NCBI GenBank assembly: GCA_002238445.1
Contig: MPML01000042.1
Location: 1-41,413 of the forward strand
Direction: 5' to 3'
DNA: 41,413 bases
Source of the DNA: Caldilineaceae bacterium bin5
Lineage (GTDB): Bacteria; Chloroflexota; Anaerolineae; Caldilineales; Caldilineaceae
The notes beneath the pieces are model-generated. The model was given only the letters and a program-made list of their open reading frames with translations, ran no database searches and was not told where the DNA came from. Made by a program: the position numbers and the translations under genes. This document shows positions 29,184 through 39,098 of this stretch, one piece after another (within the stretch, counting starts at the first letter, position 1; each line of letters begins with the position of its first letter).

Positions 29184-30232
29184 TCAATGTGACTTTCCGA
29201 TGTAAGCCCCATATTTTTCATCATCGGATCGAGCGCGTCGCGCAGACCGTCACCGATGAGATAGAGGGCCAGGACCGTTAGTGTGATCAGTATACCGGGA
29301 ATACTCAGCAGATGCAGAGCCAAGGAAACACCGGAATCCGGATCCCGCAAGAAGAGAAAGTTGTTGGCCCTGTTGAGCATACTACCCCAGGTAGCGGTTG
29401 GCGGCTGTACTCCCAATCCCAAAAAACTGAGTGCGGATTCGATCAGGATGAGAGTGCCAATATCTATGGCGGCATTTACTATGATAATTGGCAGGCTATT
29501 GGGGATGACGTGTTGGAGCATGATGCGGGCATTGCGTGTGCCGACGGAGCGGGCGGCGAGAACAAAGTCCAGAGCGCGCACTTTGAATACATTTCCCCGG
29601 ATCAGGCGGGCAGTGCCAATCCAGCCGAACAGGCCCAGAAAGAGGGTCAGGGTGACGGGATTGGGTTTGAACATCGCTGTAACGATAATTAGCAGGTAGA
29701 TGCCGGGGATCGAACTCAGGGTATTGATGAACCACATGATGGCGTCGTCGACAACGCCGCCAAAGAAACCGGCAACTGAGCCAACAGTAACGCCCAAGAT
29801 CAGAGTCAGGGCGGCGGCGGCAAAAGCGATGCCGAGACTGACGCGGCCGCCGTAGAGGAGGCGTACAAACTGATCGCGGCCGAGCTGGTCGGTTCCAAGC
29901 CAGTGGGCAACGCCGCCGGATTTACCGAGCATGAGCGGGGCGCGAGTCGGGTCGGCGCCGGTGCGCCACTGAATGTATGGTCCCAAGTAGGGCTGCTGGA
30001 AGGCGTTTTCGAGGTTGGTATCATTGGGCCCAACGCCGATGCTTCTCGAAATGATGGATGCGGACAGAGACAGTGCAGCCATGGAGACCAAGAACCCGAT
30101 TGCGACCAGTGTAACCAGGTCGCGGCGCAGAGTCTGGAGCGCCATACTCCAGTAGGTGCGGGGCTTGCGTTGCAATTGGGGGTCGGCTGTAAGTGCCGCG
30201 AGTGCCGAACCGTCTGCCTGAGCAACCGTCAT
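29180..30232 (-). CDS. ABC transporter permease A2 (DppC-like)
   Basis: Inner-membrane permease of 350 residues, of ordinary size in contrast to B2. N-terminal helix LVTLVAIGFLVSMAALSLSA; core start LGTDQLGRDQFVRLLYGGRV; cytoplasmic ATPase-contact loop LAARSVGTRNARIMLQHVIP; end YLIGDGLRDALDPMM. The last 12 residues (KNMGLTSESHIE) lie beyond the usual end and run into the tnpB start. No ATPase gene follows; the next transport gene is SBP-B beyond tnpB. Confidence 0.93.
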   Translation of the reverse strand: MTVAQADGSALAALTADPQLQRKPRTYWSMALQTLRRDLVTLVAIGFLVSMAALSLSASIISRSIGVGPNDTNLENAFQQPYLGPYIQWRTGADPTRAPLMLGKSGGVAHWLGTDQLGRDQFVRLLYGGRVSLGIAFAAAALTLILGVTVGSVAGFFGGVVDDAIMWFINTLSSIPGIYLLIIVTAMFKPNPVTLTLFLGLFGWIGTARLIRGNVFKVRALDFVLAARSVGTRNARIMLQHVIPNSLPIIIVNAAIDIGTLILIESALSFLGLGVQPPTATWGSMLNRANNFLFLRDPDSGVSLALHLLSIPGILITLTVLALYLIGDGLRDALDPMMKNMGLTSESHIE

Positions 30233-30254
30233 GAAAGTAGTCCTGTCCTCGTTA

Positions 30255-31316
30255 CTAGAGCCGCACGCGGGGGTCTACGACGCCGTACAGGATATCCGAG
30301 AGCAGGTTGCCCAGAATTGTCAGCAGGGAGAAGAACATGACTGCGCCCAAGACGGTCGGATAGTCCCGTTGCACTGCGGCGCTGAATGTCAAGCGCCCCA
30401 TCCCCGGCCAGGAGAAGATTGTTTCGATGATTACGGCTCCGCTGAGGACCCCAAAAATGGCCGGGCCAAGAATGGTCATGAGGGGGATGAGGGCGTTGCG
30501 GAAGGCATGGACGAACCAGATACGGTGGGCAGCCACTCCTTTGGCTTTGGCCATGCGGATGTAGTCGGTGCGGATCACCTCTAGAGTCTCTGTGCGCATG
30601 ACCCTACTTAAGAGGGCGATGCCCCCGAGCGCCAAAACAAAGGTCGGCAGTATCAGATGCCTGACTCGATCCACCAAATCGAACTCATTGGTGAGCGAGA
30701 CGGTGCGCCTGCTGCCGGTGGGCAGCCAGCCGAGGACAACACCGAAGATGTAGATCAGCATCAGGCCGAACCAGAAAGAAGGCAGGGCATTGCCGATAAC
30801 GGCGAGCACGCGTACCAAGTTATCGAAGAGCGAGCCCTGACGGACAGCGCTGAGGATGCCCAACGGCAACCCAATCAACAGAGAGACCAGCAGCGCGGAG
30901 ACACCTAACTCGATGGTTGCGGGCATGCGCTCTACGATTCGATCCCAGACGGCCTGATTGGTGGCGATGCTGGTGCCGAGATTGCCGCGCAGGATGCCGC
31001 CGCCGTTGTCGCAGGATGTGAAATTCAGGAAGGCGACGTAGGTACAACTGGTATCCTGGCGGGTAAACTCTTCGCTTACGTCACCGGTTCGCAGTGTAAT
31101 GCCTGCAAACCAACTGATGTATTGCAGGGTCCAGTGCTGATCGAGCCCCAGTTGTCTGCGCAGAACTTCACGTGTTTCCTGGGTGATGTTGGGATCGAAG
31201 GTACGGATGAGGATCGGATCACCGGGGGAGTTGTAGACAAGCACGAAGCTGATGACACTTACGCCCAGCAATGTAGGAATTGCCTGCAGGAGGCGACGGA
31301 TTACGTAACGGCCCAT
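30255..31316 (-). CDS. ABC transporter permease A1 (DppB-like)
   Basis: Inner-membrane permease of 353 residues, normal for DppB. It begins MGRYVIRRLLQAIPTLLGVS, the classic family start, then FVLVYNSPGDP. The ATPase-contact loop is TDYIRMAKAKGVAAHRIWFV and the end VLGAVMFFSLLTILGNLLSD, then GVVDPRVRL. A Cys-containing extracytoplasmic segment (RQDTSCTYVAFLNFTSCDNG, about 105-124) could hold a disulfide. Start at 31316 with AAGGAC about 10 bases upstream; the open frame extends to 31394 across the hairpin and should not be used. It is 22 bases upstream of A2. Confidence 0.94.
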   Translation of the reverse strand: MGRYVIRRLLQAIPTLLGVSVISFVLVYNSPGDPILIRTFDPNITQETREVLRRQLGLDQHWTLQYISWFAGITLRTGDVSEEFTRQDTSCTYVAFLNFTSCDNGGGILRGNLGTSIATNQAVWDRIVERMPATIELGVSALLVSLLIGLPLGILSAVRQGSLFDNLVRVLAVIGNALPSFWFGLMLIYIFGVVLGWLPTGSRRTVSLTNEFDLVDRVRHLILPTFVLALGGIALLSRVMRTETLEVIRTDYIRMAKAKGVAAHRIWFVHAFRNALIPLMTILGPAIFGVLSGAVIIETIFSWPGMGRLTFSAAVQRDYPTVLGAVMFFSLLTILGNLLSDILYGVVDPRVRL

Positions 31317-31378
31317 AGTCTGATACTGTCCTTCGAACCCCCTGTGCGGATGAACAGGCCTGCAAGAGATACAGGTGA

Positions 31379-31419
31379 CAATCCGCCACCGCAAGGAGAA
31401 AGCAAGCGGTGGCGGATTG
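31379..31419. promoter_or_regulatory. intercistronic hairpin between SBP-A and permease A1
   Basis: Perfect 14-bp stem CAATCCGCCACCGC / GCGGTGGCGGATTG with a 13-base loop and no T-tract. It lies at the same place relative to the binding-protein gene as the hairpin at 25255, although the sequences are unrelated. Likely mRNA stabilisation or partial attenuation. Confidence 0.85.
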
Positions 31420-31482
31420 GACAGATCTTCTACGCGATCTGTAAGTCAGGCGCCGGTTCGTTCCGGCAGTTCTTGCGTCGGT

Positions 31483-33258
31483 CTACCGTGCCAAAGACCA
31501 GGTCTCGATGTTGTGGTAGAAGCTCCACGTGCCCGGGTCGGTGCCGTCGAACTTGCCTGAGTAGCCGATATTGCCAACGGAACCGGTGACGAAGACATAG
31601 GGAATGTCGTCGTGAATGATCTGCTGAATTTCCTGGTAGAAGGTTGCGCGTTCGTCGGCGGCACAGCCGGGAACGCTTACGCCCTGCTCCAGCAGTTCAT
31701 CGATGCGGGCATTCTGATAGCTGACAAAGTTGAAGCCGCTGCCGGGCGTGTCGAACTTTGAGTGCCAGAAGGAGTCATCGTTGGGGTCGGTGCCGAGGCC
31801 GGTCCAGCCGATGATGACCATATCGAAGGTCTGGCCGAGCAGTTCACCGACGAGGGTACCGAACTCGATGGCTTCGAACTGGATGTCGAAACCGATGCCG
31901 TTGAGCTGATCCTGGACCAGGGCACCCAGGTCTTCACGGGTGGTGTTGCCAGCATTGGTTTGCAGTCGAATGGTCAGGGTAGCGCCTGCTTCGGCGGTGG
32001 CGCAGCCGTTGCACTCGCGTACGCCATCCCCATCGCTGTCGGTCCAGCCGGCGTCGTCGAGAATCTGTGAAGCCAGGTCGGTATCGAAGGCGTAGGGCTG
32101 AAGCGTTGGGTCATGGGCCCAGCCAACGGCGGGCAGAACATTGGAGGCGATTTGATAGCCCTGGCCAAGATAGACCTGGTTGATAATCGAGTCGTAATCG
32201 AGTGCGTGGGCAATTGCCTGACGGACGGCGAGGTCGCTGAGAATTGGATGGGGATCCTGTTCGACGAGGTTGCCATCTTCATCCTGACCGGCCGTCGGGT
32301 TTTGCGGGTTGGCCTGGTTGAGGCCGATGTAGCTGTAGCCGTCGTCCTTGAACTTGTACAGATTCAGGTTGGAATCGAGTTCTACTGTTGTCAGCTGTTC
32401 GGGCTGGACACCGATCAGGTCCAACTCGCTTGTCTGCAACTGGGCCAGACGGGCGCCTGGGTCGGGAACGACCTTGTAGATCCAGCCGTCCATGTTGGGC
32501 GCGCCTTTCCAGTAGCCGTCGTTACGCAGGACGGTTGCGTTATCGTCGCGCAGCCATTCGTTGAAGACGAATGGGCCGGCGCTGACGGTTGGCTCTTCGT
32601 TGAGCGGGCTGTCCATAACGTCGCTGAAGTCTGCGGCATAGAGGTGGCTTGGGAGCCAACCGAGACCGAGATTGTTGAGGGCGTCGCATTTTACTTCGCC
32701 GTAGGTGACCTGGATGGTGAGCGGGTCGAGGACCTCAATGCTTTCGATGTTATCGAGGTTGGCTTTGCGGGGGGTCTCGACGAGATCGCTGGCGATGGCG
32801 TCATAGGTGAATTTGAAGTCGTCGGCTGTGACCTGCTCGCCGTCGGACCACATTACGCCGTCTTGCAGATTGAAGGTCCACACGAGGCCATCATCGGATA
32901 CATCCCAGCTTGCGGCCATTTCGGTGGGGACGATGGCGCCGCTGAAGGGGTCCTGACCGAGCAGGCTGGGGAAGAACCACCCGAGCACGTCAAAGCTGGC
33001 GCTGTCCGAGGCCAGGATTGGGTTCAGGATAGTGGCGTCTGCGCTGGTACCTTCGACCCAGACGCCGCCCTGAACCGGCGGTTCGGCCATCGACTCTTCG
33101 GCTGGCTCTTCGGTTGCCTCTGCGGCTACCACTTCGGTCTCTGCTTCGGCAGCCGGTTCTTCTTCGGTCGGTGCGATTGGAGCGGGTTGAGGGCAGGCTG
33201 CCAGGACCAAAGCGGCCACCAGGAGCACTGCCAGGAGAGACAATCTCTTATTTGTCAT
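31483..33258 (-). CDS. family 5 extracellular solute-binding lipoprotein (SBP-A)
   Basis: Substrate-binding lipoprotein of 591 residues for permeases A1 and A2. Signal and lipobox LLAVLLVAALVLAAC, then an acidic Glu/Ala linker. The SBP_bac_5 order is normal: GGVWVEGTSADATILNPILA, then DGVMWSDGEQVTADDFKFTY, SAGPFVFNEWLRDDN, and later LAVRQAIAHALDYDSIINQV. The DSDGDGVREC segment matches the loop often seen in this family. Ligands of the family are peptides, nickel chelates or oligosaccharides; this one cannot be assigned. Start at 33258 (MTNKRLSLL) with AGGGG about 8 bases before; the frame continues to 33300. First gene of the double import locus. Confidence 0.94.
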   Translation of the reverse strand: MTNKRLSLLAVLLVAALVLAACPQPAPIAPTEEEPAAEAETEVVAAEATEEPAEESMAEPPVQGGVWVEGTSADATILNPILASDSASFDVLGWFFPSLLGQDPFSGAIVPTEMAASWDVSDDGLVWTFNLQDGVMWSDGEQVTADDFKFTYDAIASDLVETPRKANLDNIESIEVLDPLTIQVTYGEVKCDALNNLGLGWLPSHLYAADFSDVMDSPLNEEPTVSAGPFVFNEWLRDDNATVLRNDGYWKGAPNMDGWIYKVVPDPGARLAQLQTSELDLIGVQPEQLTTVELDSNLNLYKFKDDGYSYIGLNQANPQNPTAGQDEDGNLVEQDPHPILSDLAVRQAIAHALDYDSIINQVYLGQGYQIASNVLPAVGWAHDPTLQPYAFDTDLASQILDDAGWTDSDGDGVRECNGCATAEAGATLTIRLQTNAGNTTREDLGALVQDQLNGIGFDIQFEAIEFGTLVGELLGQTFDMVIIGWTGLGTDPNDDSFWHSKFDTPGSGFNFVSYQNARIDELLEQGVSVPGCAADERATFYQEIQQIIHDDIPYVFVTGSVGNIGYSGKFDGTDPGTWSFYHNIETWSLAR

Positions 33259-34544
33259 TTTGAAGTCCCCTGTGATGATAGTTGGGGAGCCATACTCCAT
33301 GTATGGACTCCGGCTCGGAATCGAACTGCTGAATCGCTGGTACTCGGTGTTGCAGGAGTAGCAGCAAATGGGTCTACGTTATGGTCTGTCTCGGAGGAAT
33401 GCTTTGCCAGATCATCCGGTGAGACAGACACACTACTCACAAATAATAGGCTGGGAGAATAGCAGCATGGTAGCATTCCCATCGGTTGCTGTCAACACGC
33501 ATATGCCATCTGCCACAGTTGGATTCGGTGGCGCGATGGCGGTACCGTTATAATATTTTGGGGGTTGTGGATGGTTGTTTGGACTGGAAGTTTTGGGGTT
33601 GGAGTGTGGTCTTAACACCTTTGATCCACGAAGGGCCGCGAAGGGCCACTAAGGGCCACGAAGAAGGTCAAGGGCAACTGCAGAACTGCGAAGAGCAGAA
33701 GGTCAACGTCAACTGCATTTTCTTGTTTCCACGATGGGCCGCGGAGAACTGCTTAACACCTTTTGATCCGCGAAGGGCCGCTAAGGGGCGCGAAGAACTT
33801 CTTAACACCTTTTGATCCGCGAAGGGCCGCTAAGGGGCGCGAAGAACTTCTTAACACCTTTATCGTCCACGGAGGACACGGAGGACCACGGAGAACTGCT
33901 TAACACCTTTGATCCACGAAGGGCCGCGAAGGGGCGCGAAGAAGGTCAAGGGCAACTGCAGAACTGCGAAGTGCAGAAGGTCAAGGGCAACTGCAGTTTC
34001 TTTTTTCCACGATGGGCCGCTAAGGGGCGCGGAGAGTTTCTGTTTTTGTTGACGGGGGCGCGAGAATTGCGGTGGATAGTGGACGGGGGCTGGTGCGGCG
34101 GAGGCAGGGAGGGTTTTGAGAAGGGGCGCTTTGCGCTGTCTGAATCAGGATTTGCGGGTTTTGAGGATTTTCGGGATGGCTGGAGTAGGGCTATGATGCC
34201 GCCTACGCGATTTGAAGTGCCTTCTATGACCAACTCTTGTCTCTTTTGACCGGTTCTTCTTCGCTGACACCGATCAGGCTTTCGCGGTAGGTATTTGGTT
34301 GATGACCGCCAGCGTGCTGGAGCCGCACGGCTGGAATGAGCACACATGGTCGGTGAGCGATGGTTTTGTAGGGGGGCGTTGCGGGGGCGCAGCCCCTGGA
34401 CAAGGGAGGGCCGAAGGCCCGACCGCCCATATAAAAATGCGACCGACAGTCCTAAGTCGGGGGGCGGAAGAGTTCCAGATTGGGGCGAGAAGGATTGTCA
34501 AACCCATTTGAATGCAGCGACGCAGACGCGTCAGGGGGCCTATC
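33259..34544. repeat. gene-free 1.3-kb region with repeat cluster
   Basis: No credible gene. At 33618-34045 the composite repeat recurs: six blocks of TTAACACCTTTTGATCC plus CGCGAAGGGCCGCTAAGGGG or CACGGAGGACACGGAGGACC, and two copies of AAGGTCAAGGGCAACTGCAG. A variant GCAGAACTGCGAAG(A/T)GCAGAAGG is special to this locus. A second copy of the 58-bp element lies at 34371-34428. The left part should contain the SBP-A promoter; no clear boxes seen. Confidence 0.8.
34371..34428. repeat. 58-bp multi-hairpin repeat, copy 2
   Basis: Same element as 9553-9610, with two base differences, one of which (A to C near the end) weakens the outer stem; the inner hairpins GGGGC-GCA-GCCCC and GGGCC-GAA-GGCCC are intact. 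It lies about 120 bases upstream of the plus-strand gene at 34545. Confidence 0.8.
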
Positions 34545-36623
<2,079 letters not shown>

Positions 36624-36712
36624 TCAGTTTTTCGTAGTCAGTTTTTAGTTTTCGGTTTCTAGTTTTTAGTGAAGTGCGAACGGCAGAGGCGCATACACGG
36701 AGTTGTGGGGGG

Positions 36713-36901
36713 ATGATGACGGAGAAGCTGTTAGGGTATCGGGAAAGTATTGCGGCCGCTTGCCCTGAATTGGCGATTGAGACGGTCGAGCTGTTTCGGG
36801 CGGGGCAGAATAATGGGAACTACATACTTGAGTGCCCAGAAATGCGAAGGGGGGGGCTTTATGCGAAATACTATAGTATTTGGTTTGTAGGGACGCAGTG
36901 A
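36713..36901 (+). pseudogene. 5' remnant of a phosphotransferase-like (APH family) gene
   Basis: The reading frame MMTEKLLGYRESIAAACPEL, then AIETVELFRAGQNNGNYILE, resembles the start of APH/choline-kinase type phosphotransferases, where a G-Q/x-N-N-x-Y-hydrophobic pattern forms the nucleotide loop. After about residue 40 the match fades (YAKYYSIWFVGTQ) and the frame stops at 36901, 20 bases before the inverted-repeat element at 36921. No catalytic HxD loop occurs downstream. GGAG lies about 10 bases before the ATG. It is probably a gene cut short by the insertion or a linked deletion; the family call rests on a short stretch. Confidence 0.4.
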
Positions 36902-36920
36902 GTGCGTAGACGAAGTGGGG

Positions 36921-37070
36921 TTGTGTCCTAGTAGATCAGGGTGAACGTTTGGGGAAGTAAGGGATCATCATGCGCGCGGTGGATTCAGGCAGGCGTCCCT
37001 GGGTGAAGCCAGTCTCAAAAAACGCTTGAGAGGATATACTTCGCGTTCACCCTGATCTACTAGGACACAA
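36921..37070. mobile_element. 150-bp MITE-like element with perfect 27-bp terminal inverted repeats
   Basis: TTGTGTCCTAGTAGATCAGG continues to GTGAACG at 36921-36947; its exact reverse complement is at 37044-37070. The 96-base interior has no gene. No clear target duplication is visible. It sits between the truncated phosphotransferase-like gene and the first island gene. Confidence 0.75.
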
Positions 37071-37122
37071 AAGGCATGGGAAGTACATAGCATCTGGGTG
37101 GCGCTGCCATATTCGCAGTTGG

Positions 37123-37689
37123 CTATCTGAATTGCAGGTAGACGGACACTATGGAGGTTGCAAGTGCCAGCCCTGAACCAATCTGTGCCCAAATGATCCT
37201 TTTGTTAGTCCGTCTGTTTTCGCTCTTGACCGAAAATAATTGTTCTGCATTTTCCATAGGCATCCCTTCATAGAAAGGTACAAAGAAACAAGATTCCCCT
37301 CTGTTGCGAGATACTGTTTTCCGTAATATTTCCTTGTAATACGAGGAATCCGCATCACTCAATTCGTTGTGCGTTTGAGTCCAAATTCTCTTGTGACACC
37401 CGATAGTCATATCGTAACTTTCATACCCTCTCCACCCATCATGTTCGAGTTTATTGGGGGGAATTCTGCTGCGTGGGAATCCTTCTTCGCGGTCTTTCTC
37501 ATTCCAACTCGTTAAGGGCAAATGTGGGGAAATCTTCATTAAGAAATGACAATTTTTGCATTTGTGTCTACTACGCTTAACTTTCACGATAACATCACCA
37601 CCGTTGAACCCCACCCAAAAGGCAGAGTATCCCAATAGCGACAGGACTATAATAGGAGACAGAGTATTCAGCCACTCGGTAGCGGTCAT
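37123..37689 (-). CDS. hypothetical membrane protein, two terminal helices
   Basis: A 188-residue protein with an N-terminal hydrophobic segment (LNTLSPIIVLSLLGYSAFWV) and another at the C-terminus (IIWAQIGSGLALATSIVSVY), separated by about 110 polar residues. The middle has HKCKNCHFLMK, a possible metal knuckle, and several aromatic/Cys patches (IGCHKRIWTQTHNE; GESCFFVPFYEG). I do not recognise the family. Base composition is lower in GC than the genes to its left. The start at 37689 (MTATEWLNTL) has no strong ribosome site. It is divergent from the plus-strand gene at 38066, with a structured regulatory region between them. Confidence 0.65.
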   Translation of the reverse strand: MTATEWLNTLSPIIVLSLLGYSAFWVGFNGGDVIVKVKRSRHKCKNCHFLMKISPHLPLTSWNEKDREEGFPRSRIPPNKLEHDGWRGYESYDMTIGCHKRIWTQTHNELSDADSSYYKEILRKTVSRNRGESCFFVPFYEGMPMENAEQLFSVKSENRRTNKRIIWAQIGSGLALATSIVSVYLQFR

Positions 37690-37730
37690 ATTCTAGGCCA
37701 ATGAGACAATACGGAGGTTACGTGACAGTA

Positions 37731-37845
37731 GAGGCCAGCCCATAAACAAGGCTACCAAGATTTGCAAAGATTGTCCAATTGGGGGTGCAATATCCAGATT
37801 TTTGGCGGGCTGGCAGGCGGTTCTTATAACTTGCCAAATCCAGTG
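37731..37845. repeat. island leader repeat, copy 1 (~115 bp)
   Basis: GAGGCCAGCC, then TTGTCCAATTGG, ATCCAGATTTTTGGCGGGCT, GGCAG and TTATAACTTGCCAAA; the same string of motifs in the same order lies at 38893-39008 with roughly three-quarters identity. It lies about 40 bases upstream of the minus-strand gene 37123-37689. An internal inverted repeat, TTTTGGC / GCCAAA, is kept in both copies. Confidence 0.75.
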
Positions 37846-37849
37846 GGGT

Positions 37850-37943
37850 TTATACGCTTAACTTCCCAAAATTCTTGGGAATTATACGCTTAACTTCACA
37901 AGATTCGAGGCTTCGCCAGTAATAATATAGCTAACATTACTGG
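37850..37943. promoter_or_regulatory. candidate operator cluster in a divergent promoter region
   Basis: Two exact 16-base direct repeats TTATACGCTTAACTTC at 37850-37865 and 37882-37897 are offset by 32 bases (about three helical turns). A palindrome, TCCCAA-AATTC-TTGGGA (37864-37880), lies between them. An inverted repeat CCAGTAAT / ATTACTGG follows at 37916-37923 and 37936-37943. The cluster is in the 376-base gap between divergent genes. Confidence 0.55.
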
Positions 37944-38015
37944 AAATACAGTTTGTATTATTGGAAAGGGGTGATCGAAAGAAAGAGCACGTAGTAATGA
38001 ATAGAAAGTTAAATC

Positions 38016-38042
38016 AAAAGCCTACCGTCGCGGTAGGCTTTT
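38016..38042 (+). terminator. terminator-like hairpin directly before a ribosome site
   Basis: Perfect 12-bp stem AAAAGCCTACCG-TCG-CGGTAGGCTTTT with T-rich 3' arm. It ends 10 bases before the AGGAGG of the next gene, so it lies in that gene's leader and may act as an attenuator or an insulator. A short in-frame leader frame (MNRKLNQKP..., from 37997) runs through it. Confidence 0.8.
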
Positions 38043-38065
38043 CCTATTGGGCTAGGAGGTCCAAC

Positions 38066-38302
38066 ATGACTACGGTTACGAATGAGAGCGAGAGACTTGA
38101 GTGGTTAACAAATCGGAAAGAGCGGTTAGTCGAGCAGATAGCACCTGGCGAGCTTGGTGAACTAGCTCGTCATACCCTCGACCTTGTTGATCTTGATGGA
38201 GAATCAAAACTGCTATTGAGACGGATTCTGGCCTATCAGTCAAATCTTCAACCTGAAACGACACCATTACTCCTGACGCAGATTCTGCTTCATCGAGACT
38301 GA
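38066..38302 (+). CDS. small hypothetical protein
   Basis: A 78-residue, charged, probably helical protein (ERLEWLTNRKERLVEQIAPG, then ELARHTLDLVDLDGESKLLL). A near-perfect AGGAGG lies eight bases before the ATG, which decides this start over the longer open frame from 37961. An opposite-strand frame (38076-38342, MSESNAEL start) has AAAGGG before it and cannot be fully excluded, but its composition looks less natural. Family not recognised. Confidence 0.6.
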   Translation: MTTVTNESERLEWLTNRKERLVEQIAPGELGELARHTLDLVDLDGESKLLLRRILAYQSNLQPETTPLLLTQILLHRD

Positions 38303-38438
38303 TCCAATAGATAGGAGAAAGTTCAGCGTTCGATTCAGACATGGGGTTACCCTTTCGTGGTTGGGTTACATGTAGACTTTCACCCTGCCACGAATAGGAA
38401 CCCTACTCCAACAAGTTCACAAAATCGGGGCAGAAATG

Positions 38439-38864
38439 TTAGCGTAAGCTTTGCCAAAAATCACCGCTCTGCGGTTGATCAGAAGGCAGCAAACGACCAT
38501 TCAAGGGATTGACCATGGTGCGTTCTAGCCTGTTCCAATCTTGCTCAAGATGATGCTCGATGGTCTGAATGGCAGCACTTGGTCTTAGGAAAGTATCTTC
38601 GCTTTTCGTATCTGAATGTTTTAGTTGTTCATCGGGATTCTTATGGATTTGGTCAACTATATCTATTTCCTGCAACAATGCTCGCAATGTCTCTCCGAGC
38701 AAATTATCTTGATCGGAAATCGTCTTGATGTTTTTTTCGAGGTCCCATCTATGTACTTGGTATTCATCGGGGTGACCTTCGGGGTGCGCCTCTTCATAAG
38801 TTGGCGGTGCAAGAAAGGCTTCAATTATTGCATCCGCTATATTCTTGTATTGCGCCTCATTCAT
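38439..38864 (-). CDS. hypothetical acidic protein
   Basis: A 141-residue soluble protein, acidic and rich in Gln, His and Asp (MNEAQYKNIADAIIEAFLAP; HRWDLEKNIKTISDQDNLLG; IQTIEHHLEQDWNRLERTMV). The start is supported by GGAG eight bases before the ATG. There is no signal peptide or membrane segment. I do not recognise the family. It lies about 30 bases downstream of the second leader repeat, as the gene 37123-37689 lies behind the first, so the two minus-strand genes may share promoter architecture. Confidence 0.65.
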   Translation of the reverse strand: MNEAQYKNIADAIIEAFLAPPTYEEAHPEGHPDEYQVHRWDLEKNIKTISDQDNLLGETLRALLQEIDIVDQIHKNPDEQLKHSDTKSEDTFLRPSAAIQTIEHHLEQDWNRLERTMVNPLNGRLLPSDQPQSGDFWQSLR

Positions 38865-38892
38865 CGCCTATCTCCATTTGTGTTGGAACTAG

Positions 38893-39008
38893 AGGCCAGC
38901 CATACATAAGTCTACCACCAATTGGTAGACTTGTCCAATTGGTGGGGTGCCTTCTTCCAGATTTTTGGCGGGCTGGCAGATCGTTTTTATAACTTGCCAA
39001 AATCAGTA
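38893..39008. repeat. island leader repeat, copy 2 (~115 bp)
   Basis: Counterpart of 37731-37845: GAGGCCAGCC, TTGTCCAATTGG, CCAGATTTTTGGCGGGCTGG, CAG and TTATAACTTGCCAAAA. This copy has an added hairpin, GTCTACC-ACCAATT-GGTAGAC. Both copies have the same orientation and lie upstream of minus-strand hypothetical genes. Confidence 0.75.
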
Positions 39009-39034
39009 GAAGCGATGGCCCAGTTTGCTGTGAT

Positions 39035-39063
39035 TTGACAAATTCGATCACTTGTGCTACACT
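39035..39063 (+). promoter_or_regulatory. strong sigma-70-type promoter of the transposase gene
   Basis: TTGACA (39035-39040), a 17-base spacer, then TACACT (39058-39063). It drives the transposase gene at 39144 through a leader of about 75 bases that contains a terminator-like hairpin. Confidence 0.75.
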
Positions 39064-39098
39064 GGCGAAAATCTGGATCGACGCAGGTTCTATTGGGG

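Noticed and set aside
33486..34249. Two plus-strand frames of 109 and 145 residues
   Set aside because: They translate the repeat cluster; composition and motifs match other repeat loci.
38076..38342. 88-residue minus-strand frame with AAAGGG upstream
   Set aside because: Overlaps the plus-strand gene 38066-38302, which has a better ribosome site; kept only as an alternative.
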